DNA from: a bacterium
GTDB taxonomy: Bacteria > Desulfobacterota > Anaeroferrophillalia > Anaeroferrophillales > Tharpellaceae
Length of the DNA stretch: 9,149 nt
Direction of reading: 5' to 3'
Assembly: GCA_029935295.1 (NCBI GenBank)
Contig: JAOZKP010000108.1
Coordinates: 1-9,149, forward strand
In this document: piece after piece, positions 1-6,182 of the stretch
How positions within the stretch are numbered: position 1 is the first letter of the stretch
How the letters are laid out: each line of letters starts with the position of its first letter
The notes under the pieces: model-generated
What the model was told of the DNA's origin: nothing
The model's input: only the letters and a program-made list of their open reading frames with translations
The model's database searches: none
Made by a program: the position numbers and the translations under genes

Positions 1-13
1 CTGATGTGTATTT

Positions 14-1141
14 CTATGATTCTGTGTGCGAATTGTTTGAACTCTTAAACATTTTCAGGAGCTGCAGGTAGCGGGCATTTAAATCCCACCTTTTTTCAAT
101 ATCATGTTGGAGAAGACGAAAAATCTCCAAAGTCAGCTGGTCTCTGGTTGAGCGGGCAGAAATTAGCTCCTGCAGTTGGCATGCTTGAGTTTTAACCATA
201 CTCTCAAGAAATGAGACCCGGGCTCCTAATTTGTCGATACTTTCGATAGTCTCTTTGTCTGTTGAAGAGTGGGAGGGGGATGTTTGTTCACCTTGCTCTG
301 TATTATTGAGCTCTTCAGAGGTGAAAAGAGAGCTTTCAGAACGGGCCTTGATTACAGCATTCACTGTCTCTTCCGTAATTGTCATCAGGCCGTCGGCATA
401 GCCATGTACCAGAGCCATGTCGCATATGTAGTTGATCAGTCGCGGTATGCCCTGGCTCTCGGCCCAAATGGCAGAGGTTGCCTGGTCGGTAAACAGTGAA
501 GCGTAGGAGGGGCAGCCGGCAACATGGAGCCGGTGCCGGATATATTCTTTGAGCTCATTCTGGTCTCTCAATCCTTCCAGGTGATAGTGTACAGTTACTC
601 GCTGGAGGAACTGGCGGAGATGGGAGCGCCTGAGTTTCTGTCGCAATTCGGGTTGGCCGACAAGGATGATTTGAACCAGATGTTCTTCTTCTGCTTCCAA
701 ATTGGAGAGCATCCGGATCTCTTCTAAAGTACGATCCGGAAGGTTTTGCGCCTCATCAATAATCAGTGCGACCCGAATCTGTTTCTGCCGGGAGCGTAAA
801 AGAAAGTCCTGAAAGAGGACAATCATTTCACCTTTGTCGAGGCCGTCATATTCCAGCCCAAATTTACGGCAAATGAGTTTAAAGAAAAGTTCTGGGTCAA
901 CATCTGTTTGACTGATAAGGCCGATGTTTAAGTTGGTGGGGATTTTGCGCAGAAGATAGTTTATCAGAGTCGTTTTGCCGCAGCCGACCTCGCCGGAGAT
1001 GACGACAAAGCCCTTGTTTTCATAAACGGCATACTCTAAGTGGGTGTAAGCATCGTCATGTCCCGAACTCATATAGAGAAAATTCGGATTAGGCAGCAGA
1101 TCGAAAGGTTTTTCCTGTAGGTTGTAGAAATCTTTGTACAT
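14..1141 (-). CDS. XrtA-locus secretion ATPase (ExeA/GspA-type AAA ATPase)
   Basis: A 375-aa cytoplasmic AAA ATPase. The start MYKDFYNLQEKPFDLLPNP is the typical opening of the PEP-CTERM/XrtA-locus ATPases related to GspA/ExeA, which fixes the start codon although no good ribosome binding site precedes it. Walker A is GEVGCGKTT (residues 50-58), Walker B is ALIIDEAQ (125-132), a sensor-1-like VGQPEL lies at 161-166 and the sensor-2-like GIPRLIN at 231-237, so the ATPase core looks intact. After about residue 270 comes a polar Ser/Thr/Glu-rich linker, then a probable coiled coil (about 298-365). Unlike ExeA there is no peptidoglycan-binding domain or evident membrane segment. It is the last gene of the polysaccharide block in view, 83 bp after the kinase gene. 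Family knowledge: this ATPase is a regular member of XrtA exopolysaccharide loci but its exact job is unsettled; energising assembly or export is inference. Confidence 0.9.
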   Translation of the reverse strand: MYKDFYNLQEKPFDLLPNPNFLYMSSGHDDAYTHLEYAVYENKGFVVISGEVGCGKTTLINYLLRKIPTNLNIGLISQTDVDPELFFKLICRKFGLEYDGLDKGEMIVLFQDFLLRSRQKQIRVALIIDEAQNLPDRTLEEIRMLSNLEAEEEHLVQIILVGQPELRQKLRRSHLRQFLQRVTVHYHLEGLRDQNELKEYIRHRLHVAGCPSYASLFTDQATSAIWAESQGIPRLINYICDMALVHGYADGLMTITEETVNAVIKARSESSLFTSEELNNTEQGEQTSPSHSSTDKETIESIDKLGARVSFLESMVKTQACQLQELISARSTRDQLTLEIFRLLQHDIEKRWDLNARYLQLLKMFKSSNNSHTES

Positions 1142-1224
1142 TTAATGAGTCTGTTATTTTGTGAGTTATGAAACGGAAAGTGTGGAAATGGAGAAATATT
1201 TTTTCGCTCGTAAAAACTTACAGT

Positions 1225-2130
1225 CTATTCACGGGCTTTGTTTAGAATAGTGCCGATCAGGTGTTCTTTGCCGATGCGATCAATGGCCAGCTTGACATCA
1301 TTGCGGGTGGTGCTTTCTGCTTCAACCACTAAAACGATACCGTCGACGAATTTTGAAAAGAGCAGGGAGTCGGCAGCGGTTAGAATATCGGGGCCATCAA
1401 AGACCAGGATTCGTTCAGGGTAGCGTTCTTTCATCTCTTTAACCAGTTCTGCCATTCGGGATGCACCGAGGACTTCTGATGAAGTGGTTAAAGGGCGGCC
1501 TCCGGGAAGCAAGGTAAGTTTGTCAATGCCGGGGTTGATTAAGATTTCCGGGATAGACACCTTGCCGAGAAGATAGTCTGATAAGCCTTTCTCCTGAGGT
1601 AAGCCAAAGTAGTCAGTTATAGTTGGATTTCTTAAATTAGCATCAATCAAGAGTACGGTTCTTTCGATCTCCTGCGCTAGACTGATTGCCAGGCTTATCG
1701 CATTGACAGTTTTTCCTTCACCCGGTTTCGGGCTTGTAATCAAAACCGAGTTGCCGCCGCTGGGGAGGAGGCGTTGTAATAGCTGAGTTCGTAGAATCTT
1801 AACCTGGTCTGCTGCTGGATGCAGGCGGCAGTCATAGATTATTTTATATTTTTCCAGGCTTTCGCGGTTTATCTCTTTGATCCTGGTTTGGGCGGCGCCT
1901 TTATTGTCGTTAATGGTTCGATTGTCAGTTGATGATATTTCAGGTGCTTTTTCTTTCCTGGGTTCGAAATGGTCAAGAGGTTGTTTGCTGGGCGGATTTA
2001 AGGGTTGACTGTCAATTGCAGCCCCATGTACGGTTTTTGCGTCTTCGTTTGCAGCGCTATTGGTAGCAAGCCTATCTTGGTCCTCTTGGCGAGCTCGAGC
2101 CAGAGCTTTTTTCAGTTTATCGTGTGACAT
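1225..2130 (-). CDS. XrtA-associated BY-kinase-like ATPase (CpsD/Wzc cytoplasmic domain type)
   Basis: A 301-aa P-loop protein of the MinD/ParA-like bacterial tyrosine kinase (BY-kinase) family. Residues 1-90 are polar and probably disordered. The kinase domain covers about 95-300, with Walker A SPKPGEGKT (133-141), Walker A' VLLIDANLRNP (159-169) and Walker B RILVFDGPD (240-248). The RYPERILVFD stretch resembles the exosortase-associated tyrosine kinase subfamily. There is no membrane segment, so it should be a cytoplasmic partner of the adjacent Wzz-like protein. The usual partnership is that Wzz activates the kinase, and cycles of autophosphorylation tune polymerisation and export. Oddities: the usual C-terminal tyrosine cluster is absent (the protein ends LNKARE) and the second Asp of the usual DADLR motif is Asn165. 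An AGAGGA ribosome binding site touching the wzz stop supports the start and suggests translational coupling. Confidence 0.9.
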   Translation of the reverse strand: MSHDKLKKALARARQEDQDRLATNSAANEDAKTVHGAAIDSQPLNPPSKQPLDHFEPRKEKAPEISSTDNRTINDNKGAAQTRIKEINRESLEKYKIIYDCRLHPAADQVKILRTQLLQRLLPSGGNSVLITSPKPGEGKTVNAISLAISLAQEIERTVLLIDANLRNPTITDYFGLPQEKGLSDYLLGKVSIPEILINPGIDKLTLLPGGRPLTTSSEVLGASRMAELVKEMKERYPERILVFDGPDILTAADSLLFSKFVDGIVLVVEAESTTRNDVKLAIDRIGKEHLIGTILNKARE

Positions 2131-2135
2131 TGATA

Positions 2136-2141
2136 TCCTCT
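2136..2141 (-). promoter_or_regulatory. Ribosome binding site of the kinase gene, overlapping the upstream stop
   Basis: On the minus strand AGAGGA lies 5 nt before the ATG at 2130. Its first bases are part of the TAG stop codon of the chain-length gene (2142-2140). The overlap supports this start and predicts that the two proteins are translationally coupled. Confidence 0.75.
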
Positions 2142-3924
2142 ATATTCCCATGCGGCGCATAATTTTTATCCAGACTATGTCCAGCGGCATATAATAGATG
2201 TGGATTGCCGCAAGGGCCGCCGCAAGAGTGCCAACTATAAGTAAGATGATTAAAAAATAACGTAAGTGTCGCCGGCGGCGTTCAATGCTGTTCTCCATTA
2301 CCGGCATGGTAGTTAATATCGGAAGCCCGGTTAAGCGGGCAAGATCAGCACTGCTTTTGATGCTCGTATTGAGGTTTTCGCGTAGGGCCGCGACCCCGGT
2401 GGCAAAACCTAAAGCGAGGACAAAACCGATCAGGGCGATTGCCAGCCGATTCGGTTTAGATGGTTTTTCTGGGGTTAAAGCAGGATCGATAATGGTGAAA
2501 CGTTCCCCTTGCTGCGACTCTTCCATCTCCTGGGCAACCTGGGCTTCAGTGAGTTTTTGACTGATGTCAGCATTGCGCGCTTGGGCCTGCTCCAATTCCC
2601 GCAGCATTTTTTTGTAGTCTCTTTCTACAAGTGGTGCATTTTCAAGCCTGGTCTGATACTCTTCAAGTCTCTGTTGATTGCGTTTGATTGCGGCTTTTAG
2701 GGAAGAAATCTCGAGGTTTGCAGATTGAACCTGGATCTGGATGTTAATGTAAGCAGGGTTGGTAACACTCTCCGTAGTGACGCCCATGTCGGATTTATGG
2801 TTTTTCAAGTCAATGCGGTTTTTATCAATTTCCAGTTTGAGATTGTCAATTTCCTTTTCCAAACGTATTCTATCCGGGTGTTTTGCACCAAATTTTCCGG
2901 CAAGTTCTTTCTGCCGACGGTCTAATTTTTTAAGTTGCTCCTCTTTTGCTTCAAGTTCATTGATGGCAGAGAGCTGATCCGGTTCCAGGGCTTCAAGTTC
3001 AGCGATCTCACGTTTGGTTTTTATGATATCCGGATGTTTAGCGGAATAACGTGATTGCAGGCGTAAGATTTCCAGGCGTAAAGATTTCAGACGTTCATTC
3101 GGGGGTAGTAGCAGGCGCCCTTCATCACTGCGCAGAGGGTTCGAGTTTTGTTGCGGATCTATGCCTGCCAGTTGGCCTTCCAAATAGAGTTTACGCTCAT
3201 ACAGGGAGCTGAGCTTCATTTGATTCTGTTCCAGGTCGCGGGTTAGACGATTAACTGCCTGGAGATTTACATTATTGAATTCCGGCAGTTCGCGACCGTG
3301 CTTTTGTTTGAACAGGCTGAGTTTGTTTTCGAGTTCGTTGATCCGTTTTGTGAGTTCGTTGCGCTCTTGTTTAAGAAATGAGGTGATATTGGTCACCCGT
3401 TTTTCGCGTTGGCGCAGATTTTCTTCGAGGTAGAGTGAGGCTAAACGATTGGTAACTTTGGCGACTGTGCTTGGATTTTCACCTTCATAAGAGAGGTTGA
3501 AAGCGATAGTTGCAGTGCTTGGGCGGCCGGTACGCCGGTCAACGACATCAGCGCTGACCGTTTGCAGAGAGATGTCTTCGCGTAAGCGTTTAATGATTTC
3601 TTCACGAGTATGGTTCTTTTTCATCTCTGGATAGAGTGTGAAACGTTTAATGATTTCTTTGAGGCGCGGTCGGCTCATTATCTGTTGCGTTATTACCTGT
3701 AGACGTTCTTCGACATAGCTGGTGATGGTAGTGCGAACAAATTCCTGGGGAATCTGCTGTTCTTCAATCAGGATTGTAGTTTCGGCCCGGTAGACCGGCG
3801 GCAGGAACAGGGCTAAAGCAATAGCTGCGAGCCAAGTTAGGAGAAAAAGCGTTATGAAGACGCTCTTCTGCCGTCTGATTATGCCCCGAATCTGGTCTAA
3901 GGTGATACCTTCGGTCTGTTGCAT
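2140..3924 (-). CDS. Wzz/GNVR-type polysaccharide chain-length determinant (XrtA type)
   Basis: A 594-aa inner-membrane polysaccharide co-polymerase. The N-terminal Wzz domain has a first transmembrane helix at about 21-41, followed by PPVYRAETTILIEEQ (42-56), the classic post-helix beta segment. Residues about 165-470 are charged and rich in heptad-like patterns, forming a long periplasmic coiled coil. The PEKPSKPNRLAIALIGFVLALGF stretch (485-507) is the conserved proline-rich motif leading into the second helix (about 493-514). A further hydrophobic segment (556-577, YFLIILLIVG onward) near the C-terminus is a likely third helix. There is no fused kinase domain; that function is the separate downstream gene. 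The coiled coil carries two AKHPD motifs 52 residues apart (295-299 and 347-351), where many relatives show one. It lies 65 bp after the export gene, without a strong ribosome binding site. Expected role: control of polymer length together with the kinase. Confidence 0.92.
   Translation of the reverse strand: MQQTEGITLDQIRGIIRRQKSVFITLFLLTWLAAIALALFLPPVYRAETTILIEEQQIPQEFVRTTITSYVEERLQVITQQIMSRPRLKEIIKRFTLYPEMKKNHTREEIIKRLREDISLQTVSADVVDRRTGRPSTATIAFNLSYEGENPSTVAKVTNRLASLYLEENLRQREKRVTNITSFLKQERNELTKRINELENKLSLFKQKHGRELPEFNNVNLQAVNRLTRDLEQNQMKLSSLYERKLYLEGQLAGIDPQQNSNPLRSDEGRLLLPPNERLKSLRLEILRLQSRYSAKHPDIIKTKREIAELEALEPDQLSAINELEAKEEQLKKLDRRQKELAGKFGAKHPDRIRLEKEIDNLKLEIDKNRIDLKNHKSDMGVTTESVTNPAYINIQIQVQSANLEISSLKAAIKRNQQRLEEYQTRLENAPLVERDYKKMLRELEQAQARNADISQKLTEAQVAQEMEESQQGERFTIIDPALTPEKPSKPNRLAIALIGFVLALGFATGVAALRENLNTSIKSSADLARLTGLPILTTMPVMENSIERRRRHLRYFLIILLIVGTLAAALAAIHIYYMPLDIVWIKIMRRMGI
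2872..3042 (-). repeat. Internal duplication in the Wzz coiled coil (two AKHPD segments)
   Basis: Residues 293-309 (YSAKHPDIIKTKREIAE) and 345-361 (FGAKHPDRIRLEKEIDN) match in register with a spacing of 52 residues. The coordinates run from the first to the second AKHPD. The similarity is seen at protein level; the DNA of the two copies has diverged, so any duplication is old. Confidence 0.6.
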
Positions 3925-3989
3925 AGTATTTTGGGTCTCTAGTGAAAATTGTAAAGTTGTTGTCCTGATAGATTATTTTTAAACTGTGA

Positions 3990-4598
3990 TCAGGGTACCA
4001 CGATGACATCACCACGTTTCAGGATGATATTCTGAGCTAGATTTTTGCCTTTTTCAACCTCGTGGTAGTCAAAAGGAATTTTTTTCATCGTTCCGTTTTC
4101 GTGGCGTAAAATATAAATTTTACTGTCTGCGGCAAAAGGGTTGAGGCCGCCGGCCATAGCTAGAACCTGCATTACTGTGGTTTCCAAGTCAATCGGGAAG
4201 AGGCCGGGTTTGTTGACTTTACCGATAACGTATGCTTTCAGGGAGTTAATCTGGCGCAGCATGACAGTTACTGTGGCTTCCGGGACAAAGTCCTGCAGTC
4301 GTTTACTGATCTCTTTTCGCAGGTCAGTGACTGTCATAGTCGCGATGTTGATATCACCAATCAGTGGGAACGTAATTATCCGATCTGGAGGTACAATTAC
4401 TTCACGACTCAAAGATTCTTCTTTCCAGACAGATATTTCGAGAACATCACCCGGTCCGATATGATATCCCATGCGTTCGGCACTATGTGCTGAACCCGGC
4501 AGAGCCGCAAGCGCAAAGAACCAGAAAGCCATAAGAGTGAAAATAAATTGCCGAGGGGTCAGGTGGTGCATTTTTAGAGGCGCTGTAGATTGAGACAT
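3990..4598 (-). CDS. XrtA-type polysaccharide export protein (Wza-like, single SLBB)
   Basis: A 202-aa secreted protein of the polysaccharide export family. A signal peptide covers about residues 16-40 (hydrophobic core FIFTLMAFWFFALAAL), with plausible signal peptidase I sites after A37 or A40. The mature part opens with YHIGPGDVLEISVWKEESLS (45-64), the hallmark of the poly-export domain, continues with VPPDRIITFPLIGDI (69-83), then one SLBB-like domain from about 119 (LKAYVIGKVNKPGLFPI) to the terminal GDVIVVP. Full-length Wza is about 380 aa with several SLBB-type domains and a C-terminal membrane helix. The short form is usual in XrtA loci. There is no lipobox cysteine, so it is probably not a lipoprotein. 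It is the first gene of the block. An in-frame TAA 24 nt upstream rules out a longer form; Met10 is an alternative start. Neither start has a good ribosome binding site. Confidence 0.9.
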   Translation of the reverse strand: MSQSTAPLKMHHLTPRQFIFTLMAFWFFALAALPGSAHSAERMGYHIGPGDVLEISVWKEESLSREVIVPPDRIITFPLIGDINIATMTVTDLRKEISKRLQDFVPEATVTVMLRQINSLKAYVIGKVNKPGLFPIDLETTVMQVLAMAGGLNPFAADSKIYILRHENGTMKKIPFDYHEVEKGKNLAQNIILKRGDVIVVP

Positions 4599-4635
4599 AA
4601 AGATTGACCAATTTGATGTTTATTGCAGAGTAGAC

Positions 4636-4839
4636 TTCAGGGTGTCTTGAAAAAGTAGAATTTTTTTTCGAGTGCAAGGCAGACGAAATTTTTAACCACA
4701 AGAATACATTTAGTATTTTGAGGATTAAAATTTGAGTCTAACGCAGCAATCGGACAAAAAGGCAATTTTTCGAGGTACCCTTCAACTTGGGGAGTATAAA
4801 CAGTAACATTACCAATACTGTATAGCTCGACACCCTGAA
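4636..4839. repeat. MITE-like intergenic repeat, copy A, with 11-bp terminal inverted repeats
   Basis: TTCAGGGTGTC at 4636-4646 is repeated exactly as its reverse complement GACACCCTGAA at 4829-4839, bounding 204 A/T-rich bp without an ORF. Inside are two direct copies of an AATTTTT(TTT)CGAG motif (about 4659-4672 and 4763-4773) and a small palindrome AATAC-N5-GTATT (4703-4717). A 23-nt segment at 4704-4726 matches 19 of 23 positions at 9089-9111 in the other long gap, which supports an interspersed repeat family. No clear target-site duplication flanks it. Calling it a non-autonomous mobile element is inference; the paired ends could also be coincidence combined with the neighbouring terminator. 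Confidence 0.55.
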
Positions 4840-4887
4840 AAATTCAACCGTTATTTTCTGGTTTTACAGAATAATAACGATTGAATT
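4838..4887 (-). terminator. Rho-independent terminator after the DUF1501 gene
   Basis: An imperfect inverted repeat pairs 4841-4860 with 4867-4887 around a 6-nt loop (4861-4866), giving about 20 pairs with one bulge. In the minus-strand transcript the only mismatch becomes a G-U wobble, while in a plus-strand transcript it would be C-A. Five T residues (4842-4838) sit at the 3' base of the stem on the minus strand. It begins 26 bp after the DUF1501 stop codon. The stem is A/T-rich, so strength is uncertain, but orientation and position fit termination of block 1. Confidence 0.75.
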
Positions 4888-4912
4888 GCCGGTGAGTGTT
4901 TTGGTGAACTGC

Positions 4913-6166
4913 CTACAAAAGACCTATCGGTTTGCAACTGTAATCTGGAAAAACTGTTTCAAGGTTTGGATTGTTCAGGTGAAGCCCGATGATTTCAGCG
5001 AAAATATCTCTGAAATCAAGAGTATGGCTCAGGTATCTCCCTCTATAGAGATTTTCAGGGTTGAGGCCGGGCCAGGCACCGAAAATACCGCCGTTTATTG
5101 GGTGGCCAATAGCGAACCAGGCGGCGGCGTTGCCGTGGTCGGTGCCGCCGGAACCGTTTTCCCGAGCTGTACGACCGAATTCTGTCATGGTTAAAATTAC
5201 CACATCATTCATCAGCCCGCCAAGATCACTGTAGAGAGCTTTGATGCCTGAAGCAAACTCCTGGAGTCTTCGTGCCTGGTAACCTCCGGTCTGGGCTCCA
5301 CCTTGATTGGAGTGGGTGTCCCAGCCGCCAAAATCCAGAGTTGCGGTTTCCAGTCCCACTCCCTGTTTGATGAGCATTGCCGTTTGCATTAGCTGTCGGC
5401 CGTAGTTTGAGTTGGGATATTGAGCTCCGTTTTCAGGCTCATAATCATCCGGTTTCAGGGTTTCGAGAAAATCGAGGTTGTCGAAAAGAATCAGGCCCTG
5501 TTCGTGTAGACTTTTCCGGTTGTTGTTATCCGGATCTACGGGTTGTTCATAAACCTGGCGGAGCCGGTTGCGGAAGCTGTCAGAATTACTGTCGCTGGTA
5601 AAAGAGAAATCACTTATATCATTGAAAATTGATACCGGTGCTTCGCCCCGGAGTGAATGCGGGATTTCGTTGCCAAATCCGATTGCTCTTAAGTGGGGAT
5701 TCCCAGTCGGGGAGGAATGGTTCAGGTGACGGTTAAGCCAGCCGTCAAGAAGTTTGTCCCGGGCGCCGCTTTCAATTATTATTTCACTATCAAAATGGGA
5801 ACGGTTGCCATTCGGATAGTGAACTGTAGGCATGACCGCCAGGTCTCCTGCTTTAAAAATTTCCAGCAGCGGAGCCAGGCTGGGATGAAGGCCGAAAAAA
5901 TTATTCAGTGGTAGAGTTGCCCGGGGATCACCGCTGTCAGGATGAGGTATGGCTATAGTCGGCCGCAGATTGTAGTATTCGGGGTCAGCAAACGGCACAA
6001 CACAATTCAGACCGTCGCAGCCGCCGCGTTGAAAGATGACAATCAGGGTTTTTCCGGTAGCGGCCTGCGCTTGTTTGAGTTTAAAGTTCCAGGGATTACT
6101 GTAGAGAAAGGTGCCGGCGGTGACAGTGCCGGCTGCCATAAAGCGAAAAAAGTCTCTTCTTCTCAT
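4913..6166 (-). CDS. DUF1501 family protein, Tat-exported
   Basis: A 417-aa secreted protein of the DUF1501 family, distantly related to the alkaline phosphatase/sulfatase fold. The N-terminus MRRRDFFRFMAAGTVTAG is a twin-arginine signal (RRDFF), with cleavage likely near the AQAA at 33-36, so export should be folded through Tat. Family motifs are all present: LIVIFQRGGCDGLNCVVP (41-58, usually RGGADGLN), FGLHPSLAP (91-99), YPNGNRSHFDSE (117-128), DFGGWDTHSNQG (278-289), TMTEFGRTARENG (326-338), GTDHGNAAAWFAIG (341-354) and GGIFGAWPGL (359-368). D283, H285, D343 and H344 are candidate metal or active-site residues by analogy only. GGAG 6 nt before the ATG supports the start. It follows the DUF1800 gene by 16 bp; such DUF1800-DUF1501 pairs recur in many bacteria, but the substrate and function are unknown. 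There is no PEP-CTERM tail. Confidence 0.93.
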   Translation of the reverse strand: MRRRDFFRFMAAGTVTAGTFLYSNPWNFKLKQAQAATGKTLIVIFQRGGCDGLNCVVPFADPEYYNLRPTIAIPHPDSGDPRATLPLNNFFGLHPSLAPLLEIFKAGDLAVMPTVHYPNGNRSHFDSEIIIESGARDKLLDGWLNRHLNHSSPTGNPHLRAIGFGNEIPHSLRGEAPVSIFNDISDFSFTSDSNSDSFRNRLRQVYEQPVDPDNNNRKSLHEQGLILFDNLDFLETLKPDDYEPENGAQYPNSNYGRQLMQTAMLIKQGVGLETATLDFGGWDTHSNQGGAQTGGYQARRLQEFASGIKALYSDLGGLMNDVVILTMTEFGRTARENGSGGTDHGNAAAWFAIGHPINGGIFGAWPGLNPENLYRGRYLSHTLDFRDIFAEIIGLHLNNPNLETVFPDYSCKPIGLL

Positions 6167-6172
6167 GATTCA

Positions 6173-6176
6173 CTCC
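6173..6176 (-). promoter_or_regulatory. Ribosome binding site of the DUF1501 gene
   Basis: On the minus strand GGAG lies 6 nt before the ATG at 6166, within the 16-bp gap after the DUF1800 stop (6185-6183). The spacing supports the start at the Tat signal and co-translation of the pair. Confidence 0.7.
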
Positions 6177-6182
6177 AGTTCT

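Larger units (their letters stand above)
4599..4912. other. Intergenic region between the two blocks (no gene)
   Basis: These 314 bp contain no credible coding sequence. They hold the terminator of the DUF1501 gene (4838-4887) and a repeat element with terminal inverted repeats (4636-4839). What remains is about 37 bp before the export gene start. The promoter of the polysaccharide block should lie in this region or within the repeat, but I could not identify convincing -35/-10 boxes or a sigma-54 site. Confidence 0.7.

Noticed and set aside
3764..4015. 83-aa minus-strand open frame bridging exporter and Wzz genes
   Set aside because: It overlaps the ends of two conserved genes in a different frame and shows no domain; the true genes explain the region.
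4141..4464. 107-aa plus-strand open frame
   Set aside because: Antisense to the well-supported export protein gene; no family motifs.
4599..4700. Sigma-54 or sigma-70 promoter before the exporter gene (TTGCAC near 4672-4677)
   Set aside because: There is no matching GG element at the sigma-54 spacing and no acceptable -10 box 17 bp downstream.
4483..4701. 72-aa minus-strand open frame running from the repeat into the exporter gene
   Set aside because: Frame-shifted overlap with the signal peptide region of the exporter and start within repeat DNA; no motif.
4913..4960. PEP-CTERM sorting tail on the DUF1501 or DUF1800 protein
   Set aside because: Neither C-terminus (PDYSCKPIGLL and SFPTYQLQ) has a PEP motif, hydrophobic helix and basic end, so they are not exosortase substrates despite the locus context.
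4886..5194. 102-aa plus-strand open frame near the DUF1501 3' end
   Set aside because: Antisense to the conserved DUF1501 C-terminal motifs; the C-terminal part is low-complexity Gly/Ala/Val from the opposite strand.
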